From Oscarella lobularis (Eukaryota > Porifera > Homoscleromorpha > Homosclerophorida > Oscarellidae), in assembly GCF_947507565.1 (NCBI RefSeq), contig NC_089179.1, positions 1,939,747-2,003,746 of the forward strand: a stretch of 64,000 nucleotides of DNA. Reading direction: 5' to 3'. Numbering within the stretch: the stretch's first letter is position 1; each line of letters begins with the position of its first letter. Positions 1 through 10,323 of this stretch are shown piece by piece. The position numbers and the translations under genes were made by a program. Under the pieces are notes generated by a model, which was not told the origin of the DNA, made no database searches, and was given only the letters and a program-made list of their open reading frames with translations.

Positions 1-229
1 GAAGCAAGGAGTCAATAGCAGGATCTTCTACATACTGAAAGACACTCAGTTAGCTTCAGGTGCAATAAAAGAAGTAATTCAAAAGGTCTAGAATTATTAC
101 CTTTGCAATGATTTTCTTTTGAAAGTGAAAGGTTGGATAATCCCCTAGTGAGGCGACGACATTTTCATTTAGGTATCTGCCGGCTAAAACTTATAATTTG
201 GTAAATAAGCTATATAATGTTTTACTGTT

Positions 230-968
230 TTAGAGCTGGTTGAATACGGAGAGCGCTGTCCAAAACTGTTTTGTAATCTCGAAGAGATTTTAGGCTTTGA
301 TGCGTCTCACTTATCAGCCGAGAGCTTTTCAGCATGTCGAGGTCCCTCTGAGTCGGAGACGTGTAGCACCTTGCGGTATATAGGAGCACCATCACGTTAG
401 TTTTACACTCACTAATTTAGCGCACCTTAGATTAATGAGGGATGTTTGAATGTGATCGATGTCAAGACAACGAAAATCGGAAGGAAGGAAGTTCAGCCAC
501 GTTTGGTGACAGTAATGTTGTAAAAACGGGGAGAAATGATCCAAGACTCTTCCATGTTGATAATTCCTTGCTCTGCAGATCTGAAGGCCAGTAATGAGGC
601 GAACTCTGCTTCGGAAGGCACGGTATAGTTTCATGGACATCGATGACACAGGTTGCCATGTGGATAGCTGTCGACGTTTCAGCGGACGTCGGTCGCTGAA
701 TCGTGTGCACCACGTGGAAATCGTCCACAATTAGCAAGACCAACTTATGTTTGCTTCTGGCCGTCTGGATGTACGAATCGACGTGCTTAGCGTTGTCTCC
801 TGCGAGCTCCTGTATGAACCGGCGAATAGTCTTTGGGTGGCCGCTTATTCCCATGACACGCCCACACTCCAAGGCAGCCTCCGAGCATCCCGAGAGAGAC
901 AACGTTGAGCGTTTGAGCGGTGCTACGCAAACAAAATATGCGCTTGTAGCATGGTTTTGTCCAGGCAC
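230..968 (-). pseudogene. Transposon-associated ORF remnant (DDFHxxHT motif)
   Basis: An open frame from 968 down to 462 contains the string LLIVDDFHVVHTIQRPT followed by TSTAIHMATCVIDV. From memory, ORFs with a D-D-[FY]-H-x-[IV]-H-T-x-R-P-T core recur in repetitive genes of sponges and cnidarians. Their enzymatic role is unknown to me; the paired Asp suggests an RNase H-like fold but this is a guess. Downstream on the same strand, readable peptide continues in other frames (about 350-230, with SLKSLRDYKTVLDSALRIQP), so the gene is frameshifted. No upstream exon could be followed because the adjacent DIRS-like sequence begins at about 1000. It could equally be a decayed single-copy gene. Confidence is moderate that it is coding-derived and low for function. 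Confidence 0.4.
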
Positions 969-1021
969 CTTCCTCGATTTTCTGCCGGGTCCCCCGCCGA
1001 GGCAACCTGGCCAGCAGGGGT

Positions 1022-2173
1022 AGCAGCAACAGCAGCAACAACAACAACAACAACGGCAGCGGCAACAGAAGCAGCCGCAGCAGCAGCCGCAGCAACCGCA
1101 GCAGCAACAACTGCGGCAACAGGCGCAGCAGAATCTTCAACAGCAACGTCAGGGTCCGCTGCAACAACCTCCGCAGCAGCAACTACAGCAGCAGCAGCAG
1201 CAGCAGGTGCAACGGCAGAACCCGCCACAGCCACAACAGCAGCAGCAGCCCCAGAACGGGACGCTGCCACCGCCGCAGCAGCGGCTGGGGGGAGTACCGG
1301 TGGTTAACCCGGTACCGGGTCTCCTCCAAGGTCTTCGCATCGAGCAAGCGGCACCTCTGGCGCAGCCGATTGAGCAGCCGGAGCCGCTGGAATAGGATCT
1401 CGCGTGACTCGAAGCGTTTATGCCGCTAGCTAAGAAGCCTCGCCGCGCAGCGCCACCGTTCTCGCTCGGATCGTCACTGAGAGTGGTTCCGGGACGCGTG
1501 GTGGCAAAAATTGCAGCCCGCGAGTACGTAGACCTAGCGGAATTGCTGCCAGATAATGCAAAGCTGCTGCGGCTTGAGCTCAGGTGAGCGGGAAAGGTGG
1601 CTCGCCCCCGGCTCCGGATCGAGGGCGCCCCTGCGGCGCATCGCATCAGTGTTGCAATGGGTCCAGGCGTTTGCGACGTTTGCCATGGTTGAAGTAGCCC
1701 TGCACCCGAGCCGAGCAAGCGAAATGTTGGGATACATCAGGTTGATCGTTCGCATGGCTGAAACGTCGAGGCCGGGCGGTTGCTATGACAAGTTCTTCCG
1801 CCAGAAGGCGACGGCGGAACCGCACCTGTCGTAGACGAAGAAAGACACCGACATTTTCACGTCCTTCGTCATCGCCCCGGAGGGGCTGGCATGCACGAAT
1901 TGCGGAGCAAGCGACCATAAAACGGCGGACTGCGCCTTACGCACCAATAAATCAATCGCGTTGGCGAGATCGGCAGGCAAGCGCAATCGCGACGTTTTGC
2001 CGACTCTTCAACTACACGTCGGGAGGCTGCCGTTTTGGCGCGAACTGCATCTATCGTCACGCGTACGCGAAGTGCGGAAAAGACATCGCGCGGCCGACAG
2101 CAAGTCGCCCGGAACGCAAAAGCCAACCCTGCAGGGGAAGCAGGCACCGTCGCCCTCAGCCGCAGCTGTAGGC
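1022..2173 (+). pseudogene. gag: DIRS-like gag (Q-rich N-terminus, zinc knuckle, CCCH finger)
   Basis: The first part (1022-1395) is almost pure CAG/CAA glutamine with Pro and Arg, preceded in frame by a TAG at 1021. A second block (about 1420-1590) reads VPGRVVAKIAAREYVDLAEL, a gag segment typical of sponge and cnidarian DIRS-like ORFs. A third, in another frame, reads WVQAFATFAMVEVALHPSRA to about 1800. Around 1890-1935 a retroviral-type zinc knuckle is visible, spacing CX2CX4HX4C (CTNCGASDHKTADC), and about 1993-2075 a CCCH-like finger (CRLFNYTSGGCRFGANC). These pieces lie in at least three frames, so the gene is broken by several indels. Its role would have been nucleocapsid-like binding of element RNA. 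Confidence 0.75.
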
Positions 2174-2202
2174 CCACGGAATAGGACAAACGCGTCGCTC
2201 AC

Positions 2203-3172
2203 TTGTTGGGTTGGCCGGGGTTGCCGCATGGCGCGAGTAGAGACGCGGGTCGTTGTCTAATTAGTGCAGTAAAGGTTGTTATTGTGCTAGATTTGTGCGG
2301 TCTTTCGGCGGAAGTGCATCGCTTTTGGCCGACATTGGAAGCGTTAGAGGGAGCAAACGCAACAGCGACTCCGCGCTCGGAGGTTTGGGTGGCGTCATCG
2401 TCGCCGGTGATGCCCGAGGCGTGGGTGGTAGCTATGCAGCACCATCCGGACCAGCGCTTCGCGACATGGCTGAGACGCGGACTAATCAAGGGTTTCAGGA
2501 TTGGCTACGGCGGTCCGGCAGTCTCGCGAACCCGAGCGGGGCGCAATCTCCCGTCGGCGCGCAAACATCCAGCGGTGGTAGACGACTACCAAGCGAAGGA
2601 GATTGTGGCTGGCCGATTAGTGGGCCCGGTCCCGGCTGATCAGATGCGTCTGGTACGTTTGGGGTGATTCCCAAGGCGAGCCAGCCGGGGAAATTGCGGC
2701 TGATTGTGGATCTGTCGTCTCCACGGGGTCACAGCGTCAACGACGGTATCTGTCCGGAGTGGTGCACAACTCGATACATTCGCGTGGAGGACGCCGTTCG
2801 ACGCTGCTTAGAACTGGGCACGGGTGCAATGTTGGCCTAGCTCGACATCAAGAGCGCCTACCGCATAATCCCCGTGCACCCGGCAGACCGGCATCTTCTA
2901 GGCGTCAGCTGGCGCGGGGAGGTGTACGTAGACACAGTACTGCCGTTTGTGTTGCGCTCGGCGCCAGCAATTTTTTCGACGGTGGCCGACGCGTTGCTGT
3001 GGATCATGTTCCAGCGAGGCGTTCAAGGCGGCATGCATTACCTGGACAATTTTCTATTCATTGGGAGTCCTCAATCGTCGGACTGCGGGGAGCAGCTGCA
3101 AACCGCGCTGCAGGCATGCGAGGAACTCAAGGACGACCGGCGGCGGATACCCGACTCCCCATCACACCCGTA
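2203..3172 (+). pseudogene. pol: DIRS-like reverse transcriptase
   Basis: The N-terminal linker (about 2420-2640) reads HHPDQRFATWLRRGLIKGF and later AKEIVAGRLVGPVP, usual just before the RT palm in DIRS elements. After a frameshift near 2655 the RT core follows: GVIPKASQPGKLRLIVDLSS, then motif A LDIKSAYRIIPVHPADRH, the segment GVSWRGEVYVDTVLPFVLRS, and the catalytic YLDNF box (a YVDD variant) near 3045. A TAG at 2838 directly precedes motif A, where the family has a charged residue. The sequence stays open to about 3125. Function in an intact copy: synthesis of element cDNA. The stop and frameshift make this copy inactive. Confidence 0.8.
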
Positions 3173-3760
3173 ATCTTGCGTCAGCTGCGGTCGATATGGG
3201 GGCAAACCCCGCCTCGTTGGGATTTGGCGATGCTGTGGGCAGCGTGCACGGTGGCATTCTTCGGTTTTATGCGCGCGGGCGAGTTCATCGTTCCGTCGGC
3301 GGCGGCATACGACAGAGAGCGTCACCTCTCGCCGGAGGATGTGTCGGCGGACTCGGTAAGCGATACGTCCTTCGTCAAGGTTTGCATCAAGCAGTCAAAA
3401 ACGGATCCGTTTTGCCGCGGAGTATCAATTGTGCTAGGACGCACACAGACAGATTTGTGTCCGGTCGAAGCGTTACTGACCTACCTGGCTCGTCGCGGGT
3501 TCCAACAAGGCCCGCTGTTCAGGTTCGAAAACGGCGATGTGCTGTCGAGAGCGGCGCTGGTTAATCAGGTGCAACGGGCGCTCACAGCAGAGGGCACGGA
3601 CGCGTCGCGCTTTGCGTGTCACAGCTTTCGAATCGGCGCGGCGACGGCGGCGGTGGCGCGCGGTCTGGACGATTCGACGATTCGCACTCTTGGCCGTTGG
3701 AAAATACAGTGCTTATCAGCATAAATGGGAAGTGGTAGTGTGTGTTTATTGCGCGTAGTT
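3135..3760 (+). pseudogene. DIRS-type tyrosine recombinase
   Basis: The frame open from 2759 to 3724 carries, after about 3150, the catalytic residues of a tyrosine recombinase: Arg in GFMRAGEF, Lys in IKQSKTDPF, the H-x-x-R box in CHSFRIGAATAA, and the G-R-W box in TIRTLGRW. The nucleophilic Tyr is out of frame: the ORF ends KIQCLSA, whereas one frame over the bases read KYSAYQHK, so a one-base change just upstream separates Arg and Tyr. The domain would integrate the circular cDNA without target duplication. The neighbouring RT is within a few tens of bases, so intervening element sequence has been lost. Confidence 0.8.
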
Positions 3761-4081
3761 TAAATTTGGTTGACTTTTCCGTATCCCTACAAAAAGTAGT
3801 AGCTCCGGAAGGCTTTTCTCTACCTTCCGCCAAATTATTTAGTCGCGTCTCGCCTCTCGCAGCGAAATACGTTCAATCATGCGCGACACTAAAGGCGCAT
3901 TCACAGTAACGACGCTAGGCCTGCGTTGCGTCGATGTTGCGTCTGCGTTGCGTCAGCGTTGCGTTGCGTTGCGTCAACGTAGCGTTAGACCATTCACAGT
4001 AACTATTCGTCCTGCGTATTTGTTTAGCGTGCTTTAAATAATAGCTACATTCCGCTGCACTTCCTCCCGTTTTTTTCGGCG

Positions 4082-5396
4082 ATGTTCACTACTGAAGAGC
4101 TGATTGTTGTCCTTTCCCTACTTTAGGTCCTATTCAAGAGGCTTCGGCAATCTCGTCGCCGGCGTTCCACGTGGGTGCGACAGCGGAATTCGTGTCGCTC
4201 CCTTCACGGAGCCTACAGCGCATTGGTTCGACAACTTCGTCTTTCGGACCAGCAAGGATTTTTCGCTTACTTGAGGATGTCTCCTGTCACTTTTGAAAAA
4301 CTCTTTCGTCTAGTCGCGCCGCACATCGCACACCCACGAGCTTGGCGAAGCGCCACTCCACGCCGGCCTGAAATTTCACCTCAAGAGCGCCTTATTGTCA
4401 CGATCAGGTACTTGGCAACCGGGAACTCGCTAGCGTCGATGGCATTCGAGTTCCGCATGGGACACTCAACAGTTTGCGGAATTATAAAAGAAACTTGCGC
4501 TGCTATTTGGGAAGCCCTTCGGGTAGACTACGTAAAATTTCCCCGAAATGAAGACGCGTGGCGAACGATTGCAGCTGAATTCGAACGAAAATGGAATTTT
4601 CCGAACTGCGTTGGTGCGATCGACGGCAAGCACGTTGCCCTTCAGGCGGCGTCAAATGCAGGATAATCGTTTTATAACTATAAAGGCAGTCATTCGATTG
4701 TTCTGTTAGCCGTTGTCGACGCAAATTATTGCTTCACTTTCGTCGATGTAGGAGACTTTGGACGACAAAGTGACGGCGGAGTATTTCGGCGGTCATCGTT
4801 TGGCCTTGCGTTGCAAGAAAATTCACTAGCGCTTCCTTCTCCAAGAACGCTATGGAGTCGAAGCGAAGAAAAGTTTCCCTACGTCTTTGTCGGCGACGAG
4901 GCATTTCCTCTAAAACCAAATTTAATGCGGCCTTTTCCAGGACGAAATCTTTCTATCGAAGAGTCTATTTTTAACTACAGGTAATAAAGTACCATTGCAC
5001 CATTGCCTTAATTAATAATTAATTTGTCTAACTTAATATACTTCCAGACTAAGCAGAGCTCGGCGGATCGTCGAAAACGCTTTTGGAATTCTGGCGTCTC
5101 GATGGAGAATTTTTAGGAGGACGTTTATTGCCAGTCCAGAAAGAGCTACGTTAATATGCTTTGCTGCAGTTGGACTGCATAATTTTCTACGAACCGATGA
5201 GCGTTCGCAAAACGTCATGACTCACGGCGACGACAGACCAAACGAGGCAGCTGAAGCAAACGCACTGGTGGCCTTAGCAAAGTCAGGCTCCAATCATTCT
5301 CGAAGCTCCGCCGATGTGAGAGATTTATACAAAAGATACTTTGCCAGCGATGAGGGATCCGTTTCGTGGCAAAGAGATCACGTTCTACGTACATGA
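4082..5396 (+). pseudogene. Harbinger DDE transposase
   Basis: Translation from ATG 4082 starts MFTTEELIVVL and runs in one frame to 4980. A 67-nt intron (4981-5047, GTAATA...CCAG) precedes a second exon ending at TGA 5394-5396. The DDE core is readable: first Asp in NCVGAIDGKHVAL, second Asp in VDVGDFGRQSDGG, third acidic residue in RRIVENAFGILASRWRIF just after the intron. Two single in-frame stops interrupt it: TAG at 4124 and TAA at about 4664, the latter inside the segment that normally reads NAG-S-SFYNYKG. Everything else is open, so decay is recent. It pairs with the MADF-BESS protein, which in this superfamily brings the transposase to DNA and the nucleus. Confidence 0.9.
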
Positions 5397-5607
5397 AACA
5401 TTTATAATTAACTATATCATGCTAAAGCATAAACGATAAATTGTACTGACTATTGGTTAATAAAACTAAATAAAATATATATTTTAAGAAAAATATCTAC
5501 TTTTAGGTATATATATACTTTTAAGTATATAATGTGTGATGAAGATTTCATCATATTTTATTATGCATATTTTATCATGTTATTTTATATAATATTATGA
5601 ACTATAT

Positions 5608-6846
5608 TTAGTTAAACTCTATATCCATTAAAACTTGGTCTATTTTAATTTTAGCTAGAGCTCTTTTCTGCGCAGGGAGCCGATCCAAGACTTTCGCCAC
5701 GTGCTTGGCAAAAAGAGACGATTCGCTTTCCTCTTGCAGATTTTCATTTCTCTCCCTAAGATCTCATATTAGACACCGAGCTAGTGAGTTTGCATATACG
5801 TCTTCAAACCGTAGGAATGATAATGTATCTATGAAAGCCTTTTCTGCCATGTCTTGTCCCCCGTCCTTTCTCCGCTTTCTTCCTCTCCTCTTTTCTCCGC
5901 TTCCCGCTCCAGCTTGAACTTCCTCTTCGCATGCCTCCGTTTCCTCAATCTCTGCTTCGCCTTGACCGTCCTCTATTGTATCTTCAGAAACGGTAAGAAC
6001 GGCATTCAGATCCGACACATGCAGCGAATTTTAAGTTTATTCCTCCACCTTTCGTTCATCGATAAATCGCCAGTTGAAAAATTTGCAGTTGTCCTATGAC
6101 ATATCGTCACGATCTCCAATAAAGAGTGCAAACGTGGATACCTCCTATGATGCCGTACTGTCTCTTCGAGAAATCCCAGCAAATTAAAAAGCAGCCACTG
6201 CGATTGAGGAGGAGGGCCAGGATCTCTCGTTCTTCGAACCTTGACTGCTTTAAGTTCGCGCACAAAGCGGTCGCGAAGTCGACGCCACGTCCGGCGACAT
6301 TCGTCGGCCGGTGTCTCCGCCATCGTTGCAACGACGTTCCACGCGTTCTCTTTGGCTCGCAGATCCCGATAAACTGCGCTCTTCAAGGCGCATTCACAGT
6401 AACGACGCTGGGCCTGCGGTGCGTCGAGCGTTGCGTTTGCGTTGCGTCGGCGTTGCGTTGCGTTGCGTTAGCGTAGCGTTTATGCATTCATAGTAAAAAC
6501 GGTTTTTCATTGTTTAGCGTGCTCTAAACAATGAATGAATGAATGAAATGTTTTTAATTACATTTCAAGCACGTGACCAAAATGATGCGTTTTTATTTGT
6601 TGAACGCAAGGTGTTGACGCTAGGATCGCTCGCGTTGCGATCGCCAGCGTTATGACGCTGGACGACGCTGGCTGACGCTGGGCGAAAAATTACGTCACAG
6701 CGTCACTGTGCATTTTTACTGTGAATGAAAAAGGCTCAACGCTCGACGCAACGCAGGCCTAGCGTCGTTACTGTGAATGCGCCTTCACTTGCCAAAGAAC
6801 AAGGAAACTGGCGAACGCCCTCGATAATCGATTCTTCTGTCGACAT
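5608..6846 (-). pseudogene. MADF-BESS accessory protein of the Harbinger element
   Basis: The start ATG at 6846 begins MSTEESIIEGVRQFPC, a typical MADF opening. After the 399-bp MITE at 6386-6784 the MADF domain resumes with AVYRDLRAKENAW and RRTWRRLRDRFVRELK. An intron of about 120 nt follows near 6135-6015. The last exon holds an acidic/basic linker (GEKRRGRKRRKDGG), an in-frame TGA near 5762, then a clear BESS motif (LFAKHVAKVLDRLPAQ) and stop TAA at 5608. MADF binds DNA; BESS mediates protein contacts. The frames either side of the MITE do not join simply, so at least one more indel exists. The gene is dead through MITE insertion plus a stop. Confidence 0.85.
6386..6784. mobile_element. 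Harbinger-type MITE nested in the MADF gene
   Basis: The 399-bp element starts AGGCGCATTCACAGTAACG and ends with the inverse, identical to the host element's own ends. TCA flanks both sides (6383-6385 and 6785-6787), the 3-bp duplication of Harbinger. It has no coding capacity; its interior is GCGTTGCG and CGCTGGC/GACGCTGG repeats. Presumably mobilised by a transposase like the one it landed beside. Confidence 0.93.
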
Positions 6847-7111
6847 ATCTCTCAATGAAAGAAAAAGTTAGATTATGAAGCACGTGATTATTGTATCGAC
6901 TTCCCATTCGCCGAGCGGTGCTAATTAACGCTGCGTCAAACGCTAGGATCGCTCGCGTTGCGATTGCCAGCGTCGTGACGCTGGCCCACGCTGGCCGACG
7001 CTGGCAGACGGATTACGTCACTGCGTTAGCGTGCGTTTTTACTGTGAATGGCCCGACGCTCGACGCTCGACGCAACGCAGGCCTAGCGTCGTTACTGTGA
7101 ATGCGCCTTAA

Positions 7112-8036
7112 GGCTCGCTCGGTATTTCGCAAAAAATTTTATTCGCTCTGTACTATTTTCCGCAATTTTTACCCTTGAACTGCTAATCGATGTAAACCAC
7201 ACGTTTTCATCGTTTCTGATTTTTAATTTATTCCTTCTTTTGCGAAACAAACGATTACGTACATTTTTCCTTTGTTCGCGTTTTTTGACGAAACTAGGCC
7301 ATGAATCCTATTCAACTTTCGCATCAGCCAATATCTATAAAGTACTGATGTTTTCATCGTTTCGATTTTGTCTCAAAATACTCAGTTTCGTCAAAAAAGA
7401 CGAGAAAGGAATGAATGAAATAGTAGAGCGCGCTAGTGAATTAGTAGAGCGCGCTAGTGAGGAATTACATTTTGCGACAAAAATGCGTGGGTGAGGCTCT
7501 CAATGAACAAACGAGCGCTATTGTGACGACACGAATTTCAGTACACTAATTGGTCAAAATACAGATATTCAAATTTTACGACTAGAGGCGTCGACGCCAT
7601 TACTGTCATGTAAAGAAACTCCTAATCATTCGAGGGATATGCAGTATGAAGCCATAGGGCTTTAAATAACTGAGCTAGAGCGCGCTAACTGATTATCTCT
7701 TATGCTGATAAGCACTGTACGGTACATCCGCCTAGAGCCGCAGCAGCTGGCTCTTATACAGCCGTGCGCTGGTGTCGTGAACGATACGCGCACGCTAGCG
7801 ATAGAAAACGTCCGTGCGTAGCTTAAGTTTGTGGTTGCTCCGCGCGCTAGTGTAGCGCGAACGGCGTTACACGCGCAGAGCCAAAAAACGAGGATAAGAT
7901 CCGAAAAGAAGGGGGCGTATGCCGCGGCGTTAATTGTCGGGTTCCCGCGGAGGTGCGACTCAGCGCGAACAGGTGCGAAGTGGTGATCCGTCTTGGGGGA
8001 GGTCACGGTGGCTCGGAGGAGCTACCGTGACCTGTT
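7112..8036. other. Spacer without recognisable gene
   Basis: No coding domain is seen. The stretch contains a 21-bp direct repeat (GTAGAGCGCGCTAGTGA, at about 7423 and 7444), several GCGCGCTAG words, and near 7990-8025 an inverted repeat with arms AGGTCACGGT and ACCGTGACCT. That hairpin resembles the subterminal palindromes of the elements further on and may be an older end. Confidence 0.5.
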
Positions 8037-8153
8037 GGGGGGCTTGATTCGGCGTGGCTCGAATCCATCCGACGGGATCAATGGCAGGCCTGTCGCGGGG
8101 CGGCCCCCATGCGCGCGTTAGGACCAACCTGAGCAGTGAGGGCCCGCGACGAC
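8037..8153 (+). repeat. Tandem R repeat, copy A (left part)
   Basis: This segment (beginning GGGGGGCTTGATTCGGCG) recurs at 13573. With 13367-13572 it forms one monomer of about 320 bp, split here by the helicase transposon, whose 9-bp target duplication CGCGACGAC is counted once. No coding content. Confidence 0.8.
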
Positions 8154-8345
8154 TAGCCTCGGTTCCAGGCCCTTCTCCTCTGATTCCGGATACCCCGGGG
8201 AGGAGAAGGGCCTGGTACCATCGGTCTGCGTCATTGACTAGTTATCCATGTGACCATGAGTTGACAATGCACCTTGAATTTGCACTGCCGACCTTTGTTA
8301 GCACCTTCGCGAACGCATCATTTTTAGTTGCGCAAGCCAAGGAAT

Positions 8346-10303
8346 ATGGACGACGTAGACGTACAAACTACCTTGCCTGAGAGGGCCACGGCTGCTCTGA
8401 AGGCGCATTTTGGATTTGACAGTTTCCGGACCGGACAACTAGAGGCAATCGTCGCCGTAATGGAGGGCAAGGACGTCGTTGTCAGAATTACCACAGGCGG
8501 CGGGAAATCTGTCTGCTATCTCCTTCCTCCTCTGCTTCAAGATGAGGGCCGCTGCCTTGTCATTAGCCCTCTTAGCTCTCTCAAGCACGAGCAGGTCAGG
8601 CGTAGGGCGTTTGAGGAATAGGGCGGTTTCTATATTCAATAAACATTGTCGTAGGTGCAGAAACTCCGGTCCCTCGGTCTCAGTGCCATGTTTTTTGTAC
8701 GCAAAGGGAAAATTTCTATAAAGACATCATTGAAAAGCTGCCGATTTAGTAATTCGTATTGGAACGTACGAGGGTCTATTCAAGTGTACGAGTGGTTTTT
8801 TAGTTTTTGCCTCTCTAGAGGTAGCTGTAAGCGAGGAACTTCGAAAAAAATGAAGGAAGACGGAATTTTAAATAAGATCAAAATTTTAGCTATTGACGAA
8901 GCGCATTGTGTAGCTGAATGGTGAGGAGCAGAGCTCAACGCGCCATTTGCTTGCGATAGCTTCACTTTTACCAGGGGAGATGCATTCAAACAGATTATAA
9001 AAAAATCTATTTGCTGAGAAGAGAGCTATCATGATCCACAATGGTTCTAACTGCCACAGCGACAAAAGACATGATGGATGTTTTCAGCAGGAGAACGGGT
9101 CTTGTCTTTCCCACATACATACTTCAGCCTCTTAACCGCGCTAATTTATTCTTCCTTTTCATGAAAAAGAAAGGAACCGACGAGGTAACAAGTAATCGTG
9201 CAATAATTACATTTCATACATTTTTCTGTAGAAATCACTGAATCCTGTAATATCAGCACTGAGAACTGGAGCTAAACGAAAAACAATTATATTTGTTCAG
9301 ACGAAAAGAGTTGCTACCAAACTTTGGATTATTCTTTCTCAAAGCGGAAAGGTCCTGGTTCACCACTCTTCTTTAACAACAAATGCTAGAAGACAAGCAG
9401 AAGACGATTTTAAAGGCGGTGTTGTTAGCGTCGTTGTCGCCACCATTGGTTTTGGAATGGTCAGATTATTCTCTTGAATTCTAAATTCTGCTATAATTGC
9501 CTACTTAGGGCATTGACATAAAAGACGTTTGTCTTGTTATTTACTACGGAATTCCAGACAGTGTAACTCAACTGTTTCAGGTTACATTACAGGAGAATTG
9601 ATAACCCTAAAAGCAAAAATGTGTACATTCAGATGTTTGGAAGAGCAGGGCGCGATGGGCAGCAATCCACGGTTGTTCTGCTCTACAATTCAGTATCGCT
9701 AAAGAGGAAAACCATTGACAGAAAAGTGCACTCGCCAGCAAAGAGTGCATTAGGAAGAAATTTTGTGCACACCTGGAATCTTCTTTCAATTCAACTGATC
9801 AAGGCGACAATCCTTGTTGCACCAAGTGCGACTATCAGCCAAAAGGTCCAACAGACCCAAACGGATATTTTGTCTACGGCAAGGCGGTTCAATCATCAAA
9901 ATCAAGGAAACGTTTGAGTGACGAGAAACCACAAAAGGTTCTTTTACATCCCGTACCTTATTACTCCTCTACTAACCATGTAATTCAGCTTACATCATCT
10001 GAAAATAAGCGAGTAAAACTGGCCTTGCAAGATTGGAGAAGCAAACTTAGTATGGATTCCCTGGGTTGGGAAGCTATTGCAAGCAATGAAGTTCTGGATC
10101 GTATTGCTTTCAAATGGAGCACACTGCAGACGGTGGCTGACCTGAAGTCGGTGCAAGGTCTTCGTGAAGTTTTTATACCGTCGTTGATGAACGTCATTCA
10201 ATCTGTCAAAGGTGATGAAAATCAATCGCCGGGTGAACATGATCATTTTACTCTGGACAAATGCCGCCAGAAAACTGCTGTAACATTGCATTCCTCAAAC
10301 TAG
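8346..10303 (+). CDS. RecQ-family DNA helicase encoded by the transposon
   Basis: The start ATG 8346 gives MDDVDVQTTLPERATAALKA, then RecQ motif 0 (FGFDSFRTGQLEAI) and Walker A (TTGGGKSVCYLLPP). Exon 1 ends at 8594; a 60-nt intron leads to exon 2 at 8655 (QKLRSLGLSAMFF). Walker B is AIDEAHCVAEW (about 8889), motif III LTATATKDMMD (about 9044), motif V in VVSVVVATIGFGM and GIDIKDVCLVIYYG, motif VI MFGRAGRDGQQ (about 9633). A zinc-binding segment with CIRKKFCAHL and CCTKCDY follows, as in RecQ proteins, then a tail of about 130 residues of unknown kind. The frame slips near 9000-9040, so a splice site I missed or an indel lies there. Expected role: unwinding DNA during transposition. Confidence 0.85.
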
Positions 10304-10323
10304 ATTTACAAGATTTCCACTCA

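Larger units (their letters stand above)
1010..3760 (+). mobile_element. Decayed DIRS-like tyrosine-recombinase retrotransposon
   Basis: Three plus-strand domains follow one another: a glutamine-rich gag with zinc knuckle, a reverse transcriptase, and a tyrosine recombinase. Gag-RT-YR content without an integrase is the hallmark of DIRS/Ngaro-type elements. The recombinase follows the RT motif region by only a few bases, so the RNase H and methyltransferase segments usual in this order are missing, presumably by deletion. I could not identify the split or inverted terminal repeats, so both limits are approximate. Stops and frameshifts in all three domains show it is dead. Confidence 0.8.
3893..7108. 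mobile_element. PIF/Harbinger DNA transposon with TIRs and TAA duplication
   Basis: The left end AGGCGCATTCACAGTAACG (3893) is matched by its inverse ending at 7108. Both are flanked by TAA (3890-3892 and 7109-7111), the 3-bp duplication expected for Harbinger. Inside lie the two genes of this superfamily: a DDE transposase (plus strand) and a MADF-BESS DNA-binding protein (minus strand), transcribed towards each other. Subterminal sequence is dense in GCGTTGCGTTGCG-type repeats, probably transposase binding sites. A 399-bp MITE with the same ends sits at 6386-6784, so 2.8 kb is the original length. The two genes carry stops, so mobility would need help from another copy. Confidence 0.93.

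Noticed and set aside
923-1307. Long Ala/Val- and Leu-rich open frames on both strands
   Set aside because: They are alternative frames of the CAG/CAA tract of the gag gene; the Gln frame fits the neighbouring zinc-knuckle gag.
5854-6493. Plus-strand frames over the MADF gene and MITE
   Set aside because: Antisense to a recognisable MADF-BESS gene and to GCGTTGCG repeats; no domain of their own.
7240-7494. 84-codon open frame
   Set aside because: Contains a tandem repeat reading SELVERASELVERA and has no splice or domain support.
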